NCBI RefSeq assembly: GCF_000285295.1
Contig: NZ_CADP01000011.1
Span: forward strand, 17,338-60,236
DNA from: Komagataeibacter europaeus LMG 18890
GTDB lineage: Bacteria; Pseudomonadota; Alphaproteobacteria; Acetobacterales; Acetobacteraceae
Direction: 5' to 3'
Length of the DNA stretch: 42,899 bases
Under the pieces are notes generated by a model. The model did not search any database. It worked only from the letters and a program-made list of their open reading frames with translations, and had not been told where the DNA came from. How positions within the stretch are numbered: position 1 is the stretch's first letter; each line of letters begins with the position of its first letter. This document shows, piece by piece, positions 33,668-42,030 of the stretch. Made by a program: the position numbers and the translations under genes.

Positions 33668-34528
33668 TCAGCGGGCGGTGGTGGACGACACGCCGGCAAG
33701 ATAGGCTTCGTTACTGGCGACAAGGGCATCCCAGTCCTGCCCCGTGGGGGCGAGCATCCCGTTGGGCAGCAACTGCCGCCATGCCAGGCCATGGGCTTCC
33801 ATCAGGCGACTGCGCAGCCACCGCCACGTCGCTTTCTGAAGGGCGCCCCATGTCAGCAGCGTGACAAGGTCGGTATCCGCCGTGCCGTCATAATCCCATA
33901 ACAGCAGGCAGTGGCCACCCGCGCTGCCCGGTGTCGGGTCACCATGGCTGGCGGGCGTGACGGTGTCCCATACCGGGGCAAGGCTGCCCGCGGCATCTTC
34001 CCACATATCCGCCTGCGCAAGCCGTACCCCGAGATAGGCGGCGGACAGCCCCGCCGTGATGTTGCGGATGCCATTCAGGTCGCCAGCATCCACGCTGCCC
34101 CATAACGGAAACAGCGTCTGGTCAGCCAGGACGTATCCTGCCCGCAGCGCGGTGACCAGGACATCCACTTCCACCCCACCCTGATCCGTCTGTGGATTAC
34201 CCGGCACATACCCGGTTGAACAGGCATAAAAACGCACCGCATCGTCCGTATCCACCGCAATCTGGTAACCCGCCAGCGCCGCCGTGGCACGGATATGATT
34301 ACCGATTCCCGCTGCCGTGCAGTCCCCCAGCACGTCATTGCCCAGCATGCGTGGCGCGGGATCGATCCGTTCGCGCGCCAGTCGCGGCGGGGCCTTGCGG
34401 GCCATGAAATTACGCATGCCCGATAGCAGGGGCTGGCGCGCCTGTACCCGGGCGGGAAGGCAGCCAAGTTTACGCAGCGTCATTGCCTGTATCCATGTCT
34501 GACCGGACGGGCACAAAATCCCATCCAT
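33668..34528 (-). CDS. Papain-like-fold protein, putative cysteine peptidase
   Basis: A 286-residue protein without a signal peptide. The start at 34528 has GGGA 8 bases upstream. The segment MLGNDVLGDCTAAGIGNHIRA places a Cys (C70) after a Gly-Asp pair at the head of a helix, as at a papain-type active site. A later GGHCLLLWDYDG (H206), followed by LLTWG in place of the papain NSWG, supports a C1/C39-like catalytic Cys-His arrangement. A family with N-D-x-x-G-D-C-T motifs is known to me from phages and actinobacteria as C1-peptidase-like, but its substrates are not. It heads a two-gene unit with a lipoprotein and is preceded by repeat copy G. Confidence 0.6.
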   Translation of the reverse strand: MDGILCPSGQTWIQAMTLRKLGCLPARVQARQPLLSGMRNFMARKAPPRLARERIDPAPRMLGNDVLGDCTAAGIGNHIRATAALAGYQIAVDTDDAVRFYACSTGYVPGNPQTDQGGVEVDVLVTALRAGYVLADQTLFPLWGSVDAGDLNGIRNITAGLSAAYLGVRLAQADMWEDAAGSLAPVWDTVTPASHGDPTPGSAGGHCLLLWDYDGTADTDLVTLLTWGALQKATWRWLRSRLMEAHGLAWRQLLPNGMLAPTGQDWDALVASNEAYLAGVSSTTAR

Positions 34529-34540
34529 TTGGTACATCCC

Positions 34541-34609
34541 GAAAATTAAAGAATTTTTTTACTGAATATTTTTTTTAAAAAGGCGGTAGCCGAAACCTTT
34601 TATTACTCA
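34541..34609 (+). repeat. Dispersed intergenic repeat, copy G (shortened)
   Basis: A shortened copy beginning with the same GAAAATTAAA flank as copy D, then GAATTTTTTTACTGAATATTT, AAAAAGGCGGTAGCCGAAACC and TTTTATTACTC. The first hairpin and the left arm of the second are deleted or merged. It lies just upstream of the papain-like protein gene, reading away from it. Confidence 0.6.
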
Positions 34610-34979
34610 AGAAGACTATTTTTACGGTCTCGCAACAGGAGGAAATATAAATACGAGGGATGCAGGCAGCAAACGCAACGACACGGTCCTGCTCAACACG
34701 GCATGCTGGCAGGGCCAACCCGCGATCATCTGCAAAAATTGCCGGGACAGGATCTACACATTCCTTTTCATGACAGAAAAAAAATGTAAAAACAGTGGAT
34801 TATGAGAAGAAAATGGCATTCCCTGTGCCATGCGCCATCGCAGCATGGTTGAGGAAAGAATGGAATAACCCATTTTACTGATTGACAGGAAAGTGTGTTA
34901 TTTTTAAGGCGATGTTATCGTTTTACGGTCAAGACCTGAATTGTGTTGCGTCATATTTCAGCAAAAGGTTTTCTGGATC
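34610..34979. other. Intergenic stretch between divergent genes
   Basis: No gene is supported. A 70-codon frame starting at 34882 overlaps the next small gene in another frame and has no family likeness. The stretch 34770-34960 is relatively AT-rich and may carry the promoter of the small membrane protein gene. Confidence 0.4.
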
Positions 34980-35141
34980 ATGTCACTTGAAAGCATTGCC
35001 CTGTCACAGACAGGCCAGCACCATGACGATCGTCCCGCCAGCAAACCGGCAGGATACCGCCACACGCCAATCCGGGGCATCATCTTTGGCCTGATGTTCA
35101 GCGTGCCATTATGGGCGCTGGTATTCTTCCTGCTTCGGTAA
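34980..35141 (+). CDS. Small single-helix membrane protein
   Basis: A 53-residue peptide: a polar, His-containing first half (SLESIALSQTGQHHDDRPA) and a C-terminal membrane helix (GIIFGLMFSVPLWALVFFLLR). AAGG lies about 11 bases before the ATG, which is far but acceptable. The frame is open 13 codons upstream. Such short membrane proteins are common in this group and usually unnamed. I cannot assign a function, and it may not be translated. Confidence 0.5.
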   Translation: MSLESIALSQTGQHHDDRPASKPAGYRHTPIRGIIFGLMFSVPLWALVFFLLR

Positions 35142-35154
35142 GGAACTGCTTTTG

Positions 35155-35222
35155 AAACAACCTGTTGATAAAAAATCAGCAGGATTTCAAGGATGCTGCT
35201 TTTCCTGAAGCTTTTTCATGAT
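35155..35222 (-). repeat. Possible rearranged copy of the intergenic repeat
   Basis: Read on the minus strand it contains ATGAAAAAGCTTCAGGAAAAGCAGC and TTTTTTATCAACAGGTTGTTTC, like the first hairpin and the 3' flank (TTTTTATCAGCAGGTTATTTTG) of copy A, in a shortened order. It sits between the small membrane protein and the TonB receptor gene. Confidence 0.3.
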
Positions 35223-35384
35223 TTGCAGGCGGGATGTGGCCGGCGTATCGCGCTGCGGGGCCATTTACGGCCCCGGCCTGCAATCCGGATCCGACGGGGT
35301 GTCCGGGCAGAAGGCTGGATGATATCCCCCTGCCCTGTCATGCGCCCTGTTTTTTTGCTGGCAGGTCCGGACCGCCGCCCGTGA

Positions 35385-37703
35385 TCAATTGAACCCGATG
35401 GACACACCCGCAAAAATGCCGAACCCGTCACCCGACAGCATGGCGGCAGGCTGCTGTCCGTTGCTGGTGGAATAGACCGGCACCACACCCGTTGCGTAAT
35501 GTTTGTTGGCAAGGTTGTGCAGGCTCAGGAACACCTGTCGGTGCTTGTTTGGCCAGAGGTAACCGATATCAAAATTATAGATATGATAGGGCGCGGCCTT
35601 GTACTGGTTGTCATACGAAGCCAGCACCGAAGACGAGACTTCCACATCGAATGAAGTATAAAATCCGTTCTTCATATCAAGGTGCAATTCTCCCTGATAG
35701 AAATGACGCGGAATACCGGGAATGTAGTTGTGTCCCCATGTTGCGTCATGGTTGAAGCGGAAGCTCTGGAATGTATAGGCCTGGCGAAGCGAAATGATGT
35801 TGCCCTGCCATTTGTACAACGTTGAATGAAAGGACGTTTCAACCCCCTGATGCGTTGTGGGCGATGCATTGCCGTAAGTGGAGTTGTTGTACAGGATGGA
35901 ATTAGGGGTCGCGACCGCCAATAATTCGTTATGAACGGCGGAGTGGTAGTAGGTGACACTCCATTCCGTACCGGCAAAATGGCCGCTGGTGCCCACTTCA
36001 AATGTCGTGGCCGTCTGGGGACGCAGGTTGGCCCAGTCTTTTGTCAGGCCCGTGGCGATCCCCGATGTATAATTGGCGCCCGAAAGGTACTGCCAGTCCT
36101 GCGGACTCTGCACGCTGCGGCTGACATTGCTGTACACCTCGACATTGGGGGTGATGACATAACGGAACCCCGCGCGCGGTGCGAAATACAGCGCATTCTG
36201 GCTGAAGGAACTTGTCTGCGGGTATGTCTGTGATCCCGAACGCGGGGTGTAGCTTAACGCGCCGGCCGCGGTCAGCCAGAAGTTGTGAAAAAGTTCGGTA
36301 TTGTTGCGCACATGGAAAACCGTATCACTTCCCCCCAGGTGCGAACGGGTCACAAGGGTGCCAAGCGCATAACCGGGATAGGCCGCCTGCCGACGCACCC
36401 GGTTGTCAATGGTGGCGTCAAGGTCATGCGATGTATAGATACCGATATCCGTATCACTGGCATGCCCCAGCAGCTTGTCCTGACGTGTGTAATTCACCAT
36501 GCCCGTGGCGTAGTCGATATTGTACAGTGACGAGGTATTACCCAGTTCATGGTCCATCGGCGCGTTCAGGTAGGCGAAGCCAACGGTCAGCCTGGACTGG
36601 TCATCAATACGGATCCTCAGCCGGTCGGCAGCATATTTGGTGCCGGGTTCAATGGTCTTTGTGCCCCATGTCGCATATTCGGGCTGCATCTGGCGCGGAT
36701 TGTCACGGATCTGGTCACGCGTCAGATAATAGGGGTTGCCTTCCCATGTCTGGCGATAGCGGAAGAAAAAACGGTTATCGACATTGTCGCTGAATTTGTA
36801 ACCGTAATTGAAATTCACACCAAAATTCGTGGTCTTGGTATTGTCCTGGTAGCCCCCGCGATAGGAATTGGTAACACTGAGATAATAGTCGGATTTGCCG
36901 ATGACAGTGCCCGAACTCAGCTGTTCCTTCACGTAGCCGAAACTGCCTGCTTCCACACGAGCCTGATAACGCTGTGAATTATATCCCGTCTGCGTGACGT
37001 AATTGATCGCGCCACCCAACTGGGTGGAACCGAAATCGATGCCATTCCCGCCGCGCATGATCTCGGTATACCGGATGCCCAATGGTTCCTGCAGTTCATT
37101 GACCGTGCCAATGGGCGTGGTCAGCGGAATATCGTCAAACAGGAACATAATGCCCGCACGCGTGGCGTTCAGTCCTGTCTGGATGCCCGAACCACGAATG
37201 GAAATACGCAGGTCATCCGATCCGCAGGGGGCCTGGGCAAATACGCCCGCCTGATACTTGAATGCATCCGCATTGGTGGCGTTCCGTCCCTTCAGCACGG
37301 TGGCCGCGTCAATGACGCTGGTGCCGCCGGGAATGGTTTTCAGGTACACCTCCGCCTGATGCGTTGCCGCACTGTGATGATGCACGGCAATATGTTCGAC
37401 CGTGCTGGCATCCAGCCCGTTACCATCCGCATGACCATCATGATGGCTGGCTGCGTCATGTCCCCCTGCGGCATGCCGGACAGGGGTGCGGTGGGGGATA
37501 CGATGCGTGGTCGTTTCATCCGGCGCGACAGATACGGCAGCCAGGGCGTGATGGGATGCAAACAGAACGCCAAACAGACCACTGGCGAGGACAAAGGTGC
37601 GTTTGCCCTGTGCCTCCCCGGCAGGGATCCGGCCACGATACAGCTGGGGATGGAGATGGGGAGGTAATACGGTGGAGGGCCGGAATAATTCACTTTTTAA
37701 CAT
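35385..37703 (-). CDS. TonB-dependent outer-membrane receptor with His-rich N-terminus
   Basis: A 772-residue TonB-dependent receptor. A long N-region ends in a signal segment (TFVLASGLFGVLFASHHALA, about residues 37-56). Residues 67-115 contain 12 His, including HH and HHH, before the plug. The plug (about 118-250) shows IPGGTSVIDAATVLKGRNATNADAF, DDLRISIRGSGIQ and EIMRGGNGIDFGSTQLGGAINYVT. The rest is a 22-strand-type barrel ending in FAGVSIGFN with a terminal aromatic-like pattern. It actively imports a ligand through the outer membrane. Its neighbours suggest an organosulfur compound; the His-rich segment could instead suggest a metal chelate. GGAAA precedes the start by 9 bases. Confidence 0.93.
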   Translation of the reverse strand: MLKSELFRPSTVLPPHLHPQLYRGRIPAGEAQGKRTFVLASGLFGVLFASHHALAAVSVAPDETTTHRIPHRTPVRHAAGGHDAASHHDGHADGNGLDASTVEHIAVHHHSAATHQAEVYLKTIPGGTSVIDAATVLKGRNATNADAFKYQAGVFAQAPCGSDDLRISIRGSGIQTGLNATRAGIMFLFDDIPLTTPIGTVNELQEPLGIRYTEIMRGGNGIDFGSTQLGGAINYVTQTGYNSQRYQARVEAGSFGYVKEQLSSGTVIGKSDYYLSVTNSYRGGYQDNTKTTNFGVNFNYGYKFSDNVDNRFFFRYRQTWEGNPYYLTRDQIRDNPRQMQPEYATWGTKTIEPGTKYAADRLRIRIDDQSRLTVGFAYLNAPMDHELGNTSSLYNIDYATGMVNYTRQDKLLGHASDTDIGIYTSHDLDATIDNRVRRQAAYPGYALGTLVTRSHLGGSDTVFHVRNNTELFHNFWLTAAGALSYTPRSGSQTYPQTSSFSQNALYFAPRAGFRYVITPNVEVYSNVSRSVQSPQDWQYLSGANYTSGIATGLTKDWANLRPQTATTFEVGTSGHFAGTEWSVTYYHSAVHNELLAVATPNSILYNNSTYGNASPTTHQGVETSFHSTLYKWQGNIISLRQAYTFQSFRFNHDATWGHNYIPGIPRHFYQGELHLDMKNGFYTSFDVEVSSSVLASYDNQYKAAPYHIYNFDIGYLWPNKHRQVFLSLHNLANKHYATGVVPVYSTSNGQQPAAMLSGDGFGIFAGVSIGFN

Positions 37704-38094
37704 TGTAGTTTTTCCATTATGACCGCAAGGAACGCATTAATTTGTTAGCGGCCAGAATGGACTTTTCATACAGGCATGAAGGTCTGGAATTCCAAAAATA
37801 CGGAACAGTTGTACCAAAACAACATATACACATATATAATAGTTAATTATAGGCAGCCCATGCAGCCACGCGACCCGGATGTCCATGAAATTTTAAAAAA
37901 TTATTGTTTTTTATCATATAATTAAACAAAATTATGATCGGTATGATTCCATAATCAGAAACGACAGCAATCATACCGAAAGCAGAAATTTTCTTCCCAT
38001 CAACGCAACGGATTGCATATCCGACAGGAAGTTGCCCTCTGTTTGGCCTACATTATTATACAGTTTTTATTTGTTATTTATGCACCCTCCTGCC
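37704..38094. other. AT-rich intergenic region upstream of the TonB receptor
   Basis: About 390 bases, strongly AT-rich between 37780 and 37960, between the end of the first monooxygenase gene and the receptor start. No gene is seen. It holds an 11-bp inverted repeat (listed separately) and must carry the receptor promoter unless transcription reads through from upstream. Confidence 0.5.
37938..37979. promoter_or_regulatory. 11-bp inverted repeat upstream of the TonB receptor
   Basis: TCGGTATGATT (37938-37948) and AATCATACCGA (37969-37979) are perfect reverse complements separated by 20 bases, two helical turns. This layout suits a dimeric regulator. On the minus strand only a weak T-rich run follows, so a terminator for the upstream gene is less likely but possible. 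Confidence 0.5.
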
Positions 38095-39345
38095 CTAGCT
38101 CCATGCATGTAACGGTGGCAGGGCATGGTTCAGGTAGTAATTTCCCACAATCGCATATTTCCAGCGTACCGGATCATGCAGCGTGTGCGTACGCGCGTTA
38201 CGCCACAGGTAATCAAGGTTCAGCTTCCGGTCCGTGGCGGATGCGCCAGCCAGTTCGAACAGTCTGTTTGTCGCCTCCATGGCGCTTTCGGTCGTCAGAA
38301 CCTTGGCCTGCGCTGTCTCGATCTGAGCGGTAGCGACACTTTGCGCACTTGGGGTTGAAACGGCGTAATCAATGGCATCACCTGCCCTGTCCAGCAGGGC
38401 CAGTCCAGCATTCAGGCGTATTTTCAACGCCCCGACCATCTGGATTGTATAAGGATCGTCCGATGCCTTTTCCTGTCCACTGTCGATCCACGCGCGGGCG
38501 CGGGTATGGACCAGATCGATTGTCGCATCGATTGCCGCGTCGGCCAGGCCCGCGTCGATGGCCGCCTGTATGAACTGCGATATGGCGCTGTCGGCAAATG
38601 GCGCGTCAGGCCTGTAGGCCTTCCAGACCGGGATGACACGGTTGCGTGGCACCTGCACGTCCGTCAGTTGCACGGTGCCGCTTGCCGTTCCTTTCTGTCC
38701 AAATGCAGACCAGTCATTGATGACATTCAGGCCGGGCGCATGACGCTCCGCAATGGCAAGATGGCTGTGCCCGTCTTCATCCAGTGCCACGATCTGCACC
38801 AGATGTGCCGACAGCGCCCCCGTGCAGTAATGCTTGATGCCATTCAGGGTAACGGTGTCGCCCGTTATCTGAAAACGTGTTTTCAGCGCCCCGACATGCC
38901 TGATGCCACGTTCTGAAAATGCATTGCCAAACCTGTATCCTTTCAGCACCAGCGCAAACAGGTCGCGCGCCTGTTCTGGACTGGCGCAGGAGACGAGGCT
39001 GGCGATCGTGGCGAAGTGATTCTGGCTGAGTTGCGCCACCGCTGAATCCGCTTTTGCAATCAGCCGGATCACCTGTCCCAACGTGCGGTAGGACACAGCG
39101 GCCCCGCCATAGGCGCGTGGCACGGTAATACCCCACAGCCCGGAACCGGAAAAGATGTCCAGTTCACGCGCGGGAAAGCGGTTTTCATGGTCGCGTTGTG
39201 CGGCCCCTGGCGCGATCTGCCGGGCGACTTCGGCTGCAATGCGCAATGCCGCGTCATCATTCGCGATGACGGGCACGCCAGCAGGCGGCAGGGGAAACGG
39301 GGGGACATCCGTCTCACCCGTGCCGACAAATTCCGTATGGGTCAT
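38095..39345 (-). CDS. SfnB-family sulfur-acquisition monooxygenase
   Basis: A 416-residue acyl-CoA-dehydrogenase-fold flavoprotein of the SfnB/DszC type. Diagnostic segments are LDIFSGSGLWGITVPRAYGGAAVS, IAKADSAVAQLSQNHFA, GNAFSERG, LNGIKHYCTGALSAHLVQIVALDEDG, and the ending NYYLNHALPPLHAWS, which matches the LNG-x-x-PP-x-H-x-W ending of DszC and SfnB. Such enzymes use reduced flavin and oxygen to oxidise sulfur compounds (sulfones, thiophenes) during sulfur starvation; no acyl-CoA is involved. It follows the second monooxygenase gene by 39 bases in a leftward operon. A flavin reductase would be needed but is not seen in the window. Confidence 0.88.
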   Translation of the reverse strand: MTHTEFVGTGETDVPPFPLPPAGVPVIANDDAALRIAAEVARQIAPGAAQRDHENRFPARELDIFSGSGLWGITVPRAYGGAAVSYRTLGQVIRLIAKADSAVAQLSQNHFATIASLVSCASPEQARDLFALVLKGYRFGNAFSERGIRHVGALKTRFQITGDTVTLNGIKHYCTGALSAHLVQIVALDEDGHSHLAIAERHAPGLNVINDWSAFGQKGTASGTVQLTDVQVPRNRVIPVWKAYRPDAPFADSAISQFIQAAIDAGLADAAIDATIDLVHTRARAWIDSGQEKASDDPYTIQMVGALKIRLNAGLALLDRAGDAIDYAVSTPSAQSVATAQIETAQAKVLTTESAMEATNRLFELAGASATDRKLNLDYLWRNARTHTLHDPVRWKYAIVGNYYLNHALPPLHAWS

Positions 39346-39384
39346 GGTAGGTCCAGTCTGGATGGAATCAGGGATGATCGGGAT

Positions 39385-40536
39385 TCATGACAGCGCCCGC
39401 TGGCCCGCGATCCGGCGCAGCAATTCGCCATGGGGTGCATGGATGCGGCCACACAGCGCGTCACGATGGGCGCGTTCCAGCGGGTTATGGGCAGACAGCC
39501 CAGCATTGCCCGCAAGACCCAGCAGGGCGGATGTAAAATCGGCCGCCGCATCGACCACGCGGGATTTGATCACCGCCGCATGCGCATTCAGTTCGGGCAG
39601 GGGGCGTGCGGCCGTGACATCCGCGGCATAAAGCCGCAGCAGCATGGCGTTCATGTGCAGCGTAATGGCGAAGCCCCCCACGGCGTCGCGCATGGCGGGC
39701 AGGGTCGCAAGCGGTGCGCCCAGATTGGATGGCACGCGATTTTTCAGAAATTCGCCAAACCATGTCAGCGCGGACGTGGCGATGCCATTATACAAGGCGC
39801 CCAGCAGGCCCGTATTCCATAACATGAGGATATTGCGTCCTGCCGGGGGCGTATCGGGCGCGTGCAGGCCCAGCGCCGCATCGGGCGGAAGCACGACCTG
39901 CGTGAAGGTGACTTCATGGCTGTTGCTGGCGCGCATGCCGATATGGTCCCAGTTTTCAATGACATGAATACCCTCCGCCGTGGCCGGGACCATGAATGTG
40001 CCCACCCGCACCGGGTCTTCGTCCGTGCGGGCGCGCACCAGCAGCCATGACAGGCCGGGAATGCCGGTGACATAGGCCTTGCGTCCATCCAGCACCCATC
40101 CCCCGGCCGTGCGGGTCGCCACCGTGCCGGGCAGGCCGCCGCGCGATGCGGAGCCAAGATCGGGTTCCGCCAGCAGGATATTGGTCAGCCGGTCATGCTG
40201 TTCCTCTTCCATCCAGCGCACGAAAACACCGGAGCCGAATTCGTGGTGCGCAATCGCGGCGCGTACCATGTAATGGTTGACCATGACCAGCGCGGTAGAA
40301 GCATCGCCCTGTGCAATCCGGCCCACGATGTCCTGCACCACGCCAAGGGTAAACGGCATGGGCCGTTCGGGGGTGGAAATACGCAGCGACAGCAGTCCCG
40401 CCCGGCGCAGGTCATCAATATTCTCCTGTGCAAAAATCCCGGTGCGGTCATGGTGCGCCGCACGGGTGGCAAAGCGCGCCTGCAGGTGCGTTGCCGCATC
40501 AATGGCGTCATGTGCGGTATATCGTGTCAGAACCAT
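39385..40536 (-). CDS. Acyl-CoA-dehydrogenase-like monooxygenase of the sulfur locus
   Basis: A 383-residue flavoprotein of the same fold as its neighbour but clearly a different branch. Visible segments are FAQENIDDLRRAGLLSLRI, IAQGDASTALVMVNHYMV, ATRTAGGWVLDGRKAYVTGIPG and ENWDHIGMRASNSHEVTF, the flavin- and substrate-binding parts of acyl-CoA dehydrogenases and flavin-dependent monooxygenases. The start at 40536 lies 4 bases after the stop of the SsuA-like gene, so they are coupled; an upstream start at 40569 would overlap that gene. It probably oxidises an organosulfur substrate or intermediate imported by this locus. Confidence 0.85.
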   Translation of the reverse strand: MVLTRYTAHDAIDAATHLQARFATRAAHHDRTGIFAQENIDDLRRAGLLSLRISTPERPMPFTLGVVQDIVGRIAQGDASTALVMVNHYMVRAAIAHHEFGSGVFVRWMEEEQHDRLTNILLAEPDLGSASRGGLPGTVATRTAGGWVLDGRKAYVTGIPGLSWLLVRARTDEDPVRVGTFMVPATAEGIHVIENWDHIGMRASNSHEVTFTQVVLPPDAALGLHAPDTPPAGRNILMLWNTGLLGALYNGIATSALTWFGEFLKNRVPSNLGAPLATLPAMRDAVGGFAITLHMNAMLLRLYAADVTAARPLPELNAHAAVIKSRVVDAAADFTSALLGLAGNAGLSAHNPLERAHRDALCGRIHAPHGELLRRIAGQRALS

Positions 40537-40540
40537 GGTC

Positions 40541-41500
40541 TCATGCCCCCCGCACAATGGCCCGGACATCCGGCACGGTCGGGATCAGATGCGCATGGAA
40601 CAGGGTTGCTGCAATATCCTGCTGTTCCGTCACGACGGCCGGGTCCAGCGGTGCGGGTTGCAACGCCAGTTGCGCCAGTGCACGGGTAATGACGGGACGG
40701 GACAGGCCGGTACCGGCGGCAATGTCCGTGGTCAGCGTATCGGCATGATCCGCCGCCCATTGCACGCAGTCCTGTCGCACCTGCGCCAGCAGGGTGAAGA
40801 AGTCACCCGGATTGCGGTCCGCAAACGGCCTGCTGGCGATCAGGAACTGCCGGTTGGTCGTCACACCCTGCGCATCCACCAGCAGGCGGCCTTGCGTATC
40901 CACCAGGGCCGCACTCAGATACGGATCCCATATTGCCCATGCATCCACGCGCCCGGTCTCGAACGCGGCACGACCGGCGGCGGGCGGCAGATAGACAGGG
41001 TGGATATCCGTCCATGCAATCCCCGCACGCTGCAGTAGTACCAGCAGCAGGTAATGTACGTTGGACCCACGGTTCAGGGCAATCCTGCGTCCCTTCGGAT
41101 CAGCCGGGGTCTGTATGGGACTGCCGGCGGGCACCAGCACGCCTTCGCCATGCGGGGCGGGGGCGGAACAGCCGATACAGGCCAGCCCATCAGGCCATGC
41201 GGCCTGCGCCATGACCGGGGGGGCATTCCCGGTTTCGCCAATGTCGATGGCATCCGCCGCAAGCGCCTGCAGCAGCTGGGGACCGGCAATGAATTCGGAC
41301 CACTGCACATGCATCCCACGCGGGACAAGGGCGCGTTCCAGCAACCCGCTATGTTTCAGCACCACCAGCGTGCCGTACTGCTGGTAGCCCACGCGGACCG
41401 TGACATCCCGTGCCGCATGCGCCCGGCGCGGCATCCACGCGAGGCATGACAGCGCCATGCCAAGACCGGTCAGGAACGTGCGACGTGAATACCGTTTCAT
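40541..41500 (-). CDS. Tat-exported SsuA-like aliphatic sulfonate-binding protein
   Basis: A 319-residue periplasmic binding protein of the SsuA/TauA (NMT1-like) family. The signal KRYSRRTFLTGLGMALSCLA carries the twin-arginine SRRTFL motif, so export in folded form by Tat is predicted. The mature part shows VRVGYQQYGTLVVLKHSGLLER, FIAGPQLLQALAADAIDIGETGNAPP and GSNVHYLLLVLL, VDAWAIWDPYLSAAL, all standard for sulfonate-binding proteins. It would capture sulfonates or related sulfur compounds. The partner permease and ATPase genes (ssuC, ssuB) are absent nearby. It is the first gene of the leftward unit, with the promoter region at 41501-42030. Confidence 0.9.
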   Translation of the reverse strand: MKRYSRRTFLTGLGMALSCLAWMPRRAHAARDVTVRVGYQQYGTLVVLKHSGLLERALVPRGMHVQWSEFIAGPQLLQALAADAIDIGETGNAPPVMAQAAWPDGLACIGCSAPAPHGEGVLVPAGSPIQTPADPKGRRIALNRGSNVHYLLLVLLQRAGIAWTDIHPVYLPPAAGRAAFETGRVDAWAIWDPYLSAALVDTQGRLLVDAQGVTTNRQFLIASRPFADRNPGDFFTLLAQVRQDCVQWAADHADTLTTDIAAGTGLSRPVITRALAQLALQPAPLDPAVVTEQQDIAATLFHAHLIPTVPDVRAIVRGA

Positions 41501-41621
41501 TGCAGGCTTACCTGTAACAGGGGTGGGACATATGCCGTCCGACAGATCCCTGCCGGTTGCTGAATCGGGCCAGGGATGGAGGATATATTTAACAATATAA
41601 AACCGTTAATATGTATTTATG

Positions 41622-41649
41622 ACATTATAAACGTAAATTCATATGTCAA
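41622..41649 (-). promoter_or_regulatory. Predicted sigma-70 promoter of the ssuA-like unit
   Basis: On the minus strand TTGACA (41649-41644) is followed after 16 bases by TAATGT (41627-41622); an overlapping TATAAT has a spacing of 14. It lies about 120 bases upstream of the ssuA-like start and points toward it. Confidence 0.4.
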
Positions 41650-41944
41650 CGGGATAATTTCCCTCTGTCCGGGTTTTCAACACGATCATGCCGTGTAGAC
41701 CATGCGCCGATTCAAGGGCTGTGCCGTCCGGGCATTATATAACGATAAAATTTGTATAATTTAACGGAAGTGTGCCTGCTCCATATAATACGATTCAATC
41801 GTGTTATATTTTTATAAAAAATATCTTTTGAAAACAGATTATTAATAAAATCGTAACACTCATTTTAAACCATATTCCAGTGAAATTTGTCAGATTTCCT
41901 CCTCGATCCCTCATATAAAATCATACGGAATAGTTGTTATTTTA

Positions 41945-41972
41945 TTGACTCGAATATCTTAGTTGTTAATGT
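41945..41972 (+). promoter_or_regulatory. Predicted sigma-70 promoter of the third monooxygenase gene
   Basis: TTGACT (41945-41950) and TAATGT (41967-41972) with a 16-base spacer. It is nearly the same -35/-10 pair and spacing as the opposite promoter of the region and lies about 60 bases before the gene start. Confidence 0.4.
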
Positions 41973-42030
41973 GTGTGAAATGTAAATGCGCATACGACAT
42001 AGTTAAAATATGCACGCAATCGAGGTCGCC

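Larger units (their letters stand above)
41501..42030. other. AT-rich divergent control region of the sulfur locus
   Basis: About 530 bases between the leftward ssuA-like gene and the rightward third monooxygenase gene. It is strongly AT-rich from 41580 to 42000, the most AT-rich stretch in the window. No gene is seen. It holds the promoters for both directions and would be the expected site for a sulfur regulator such as CysB/Cbl-type LysR proteins, but I could not identify a clear operator. Confidence 0.5.
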
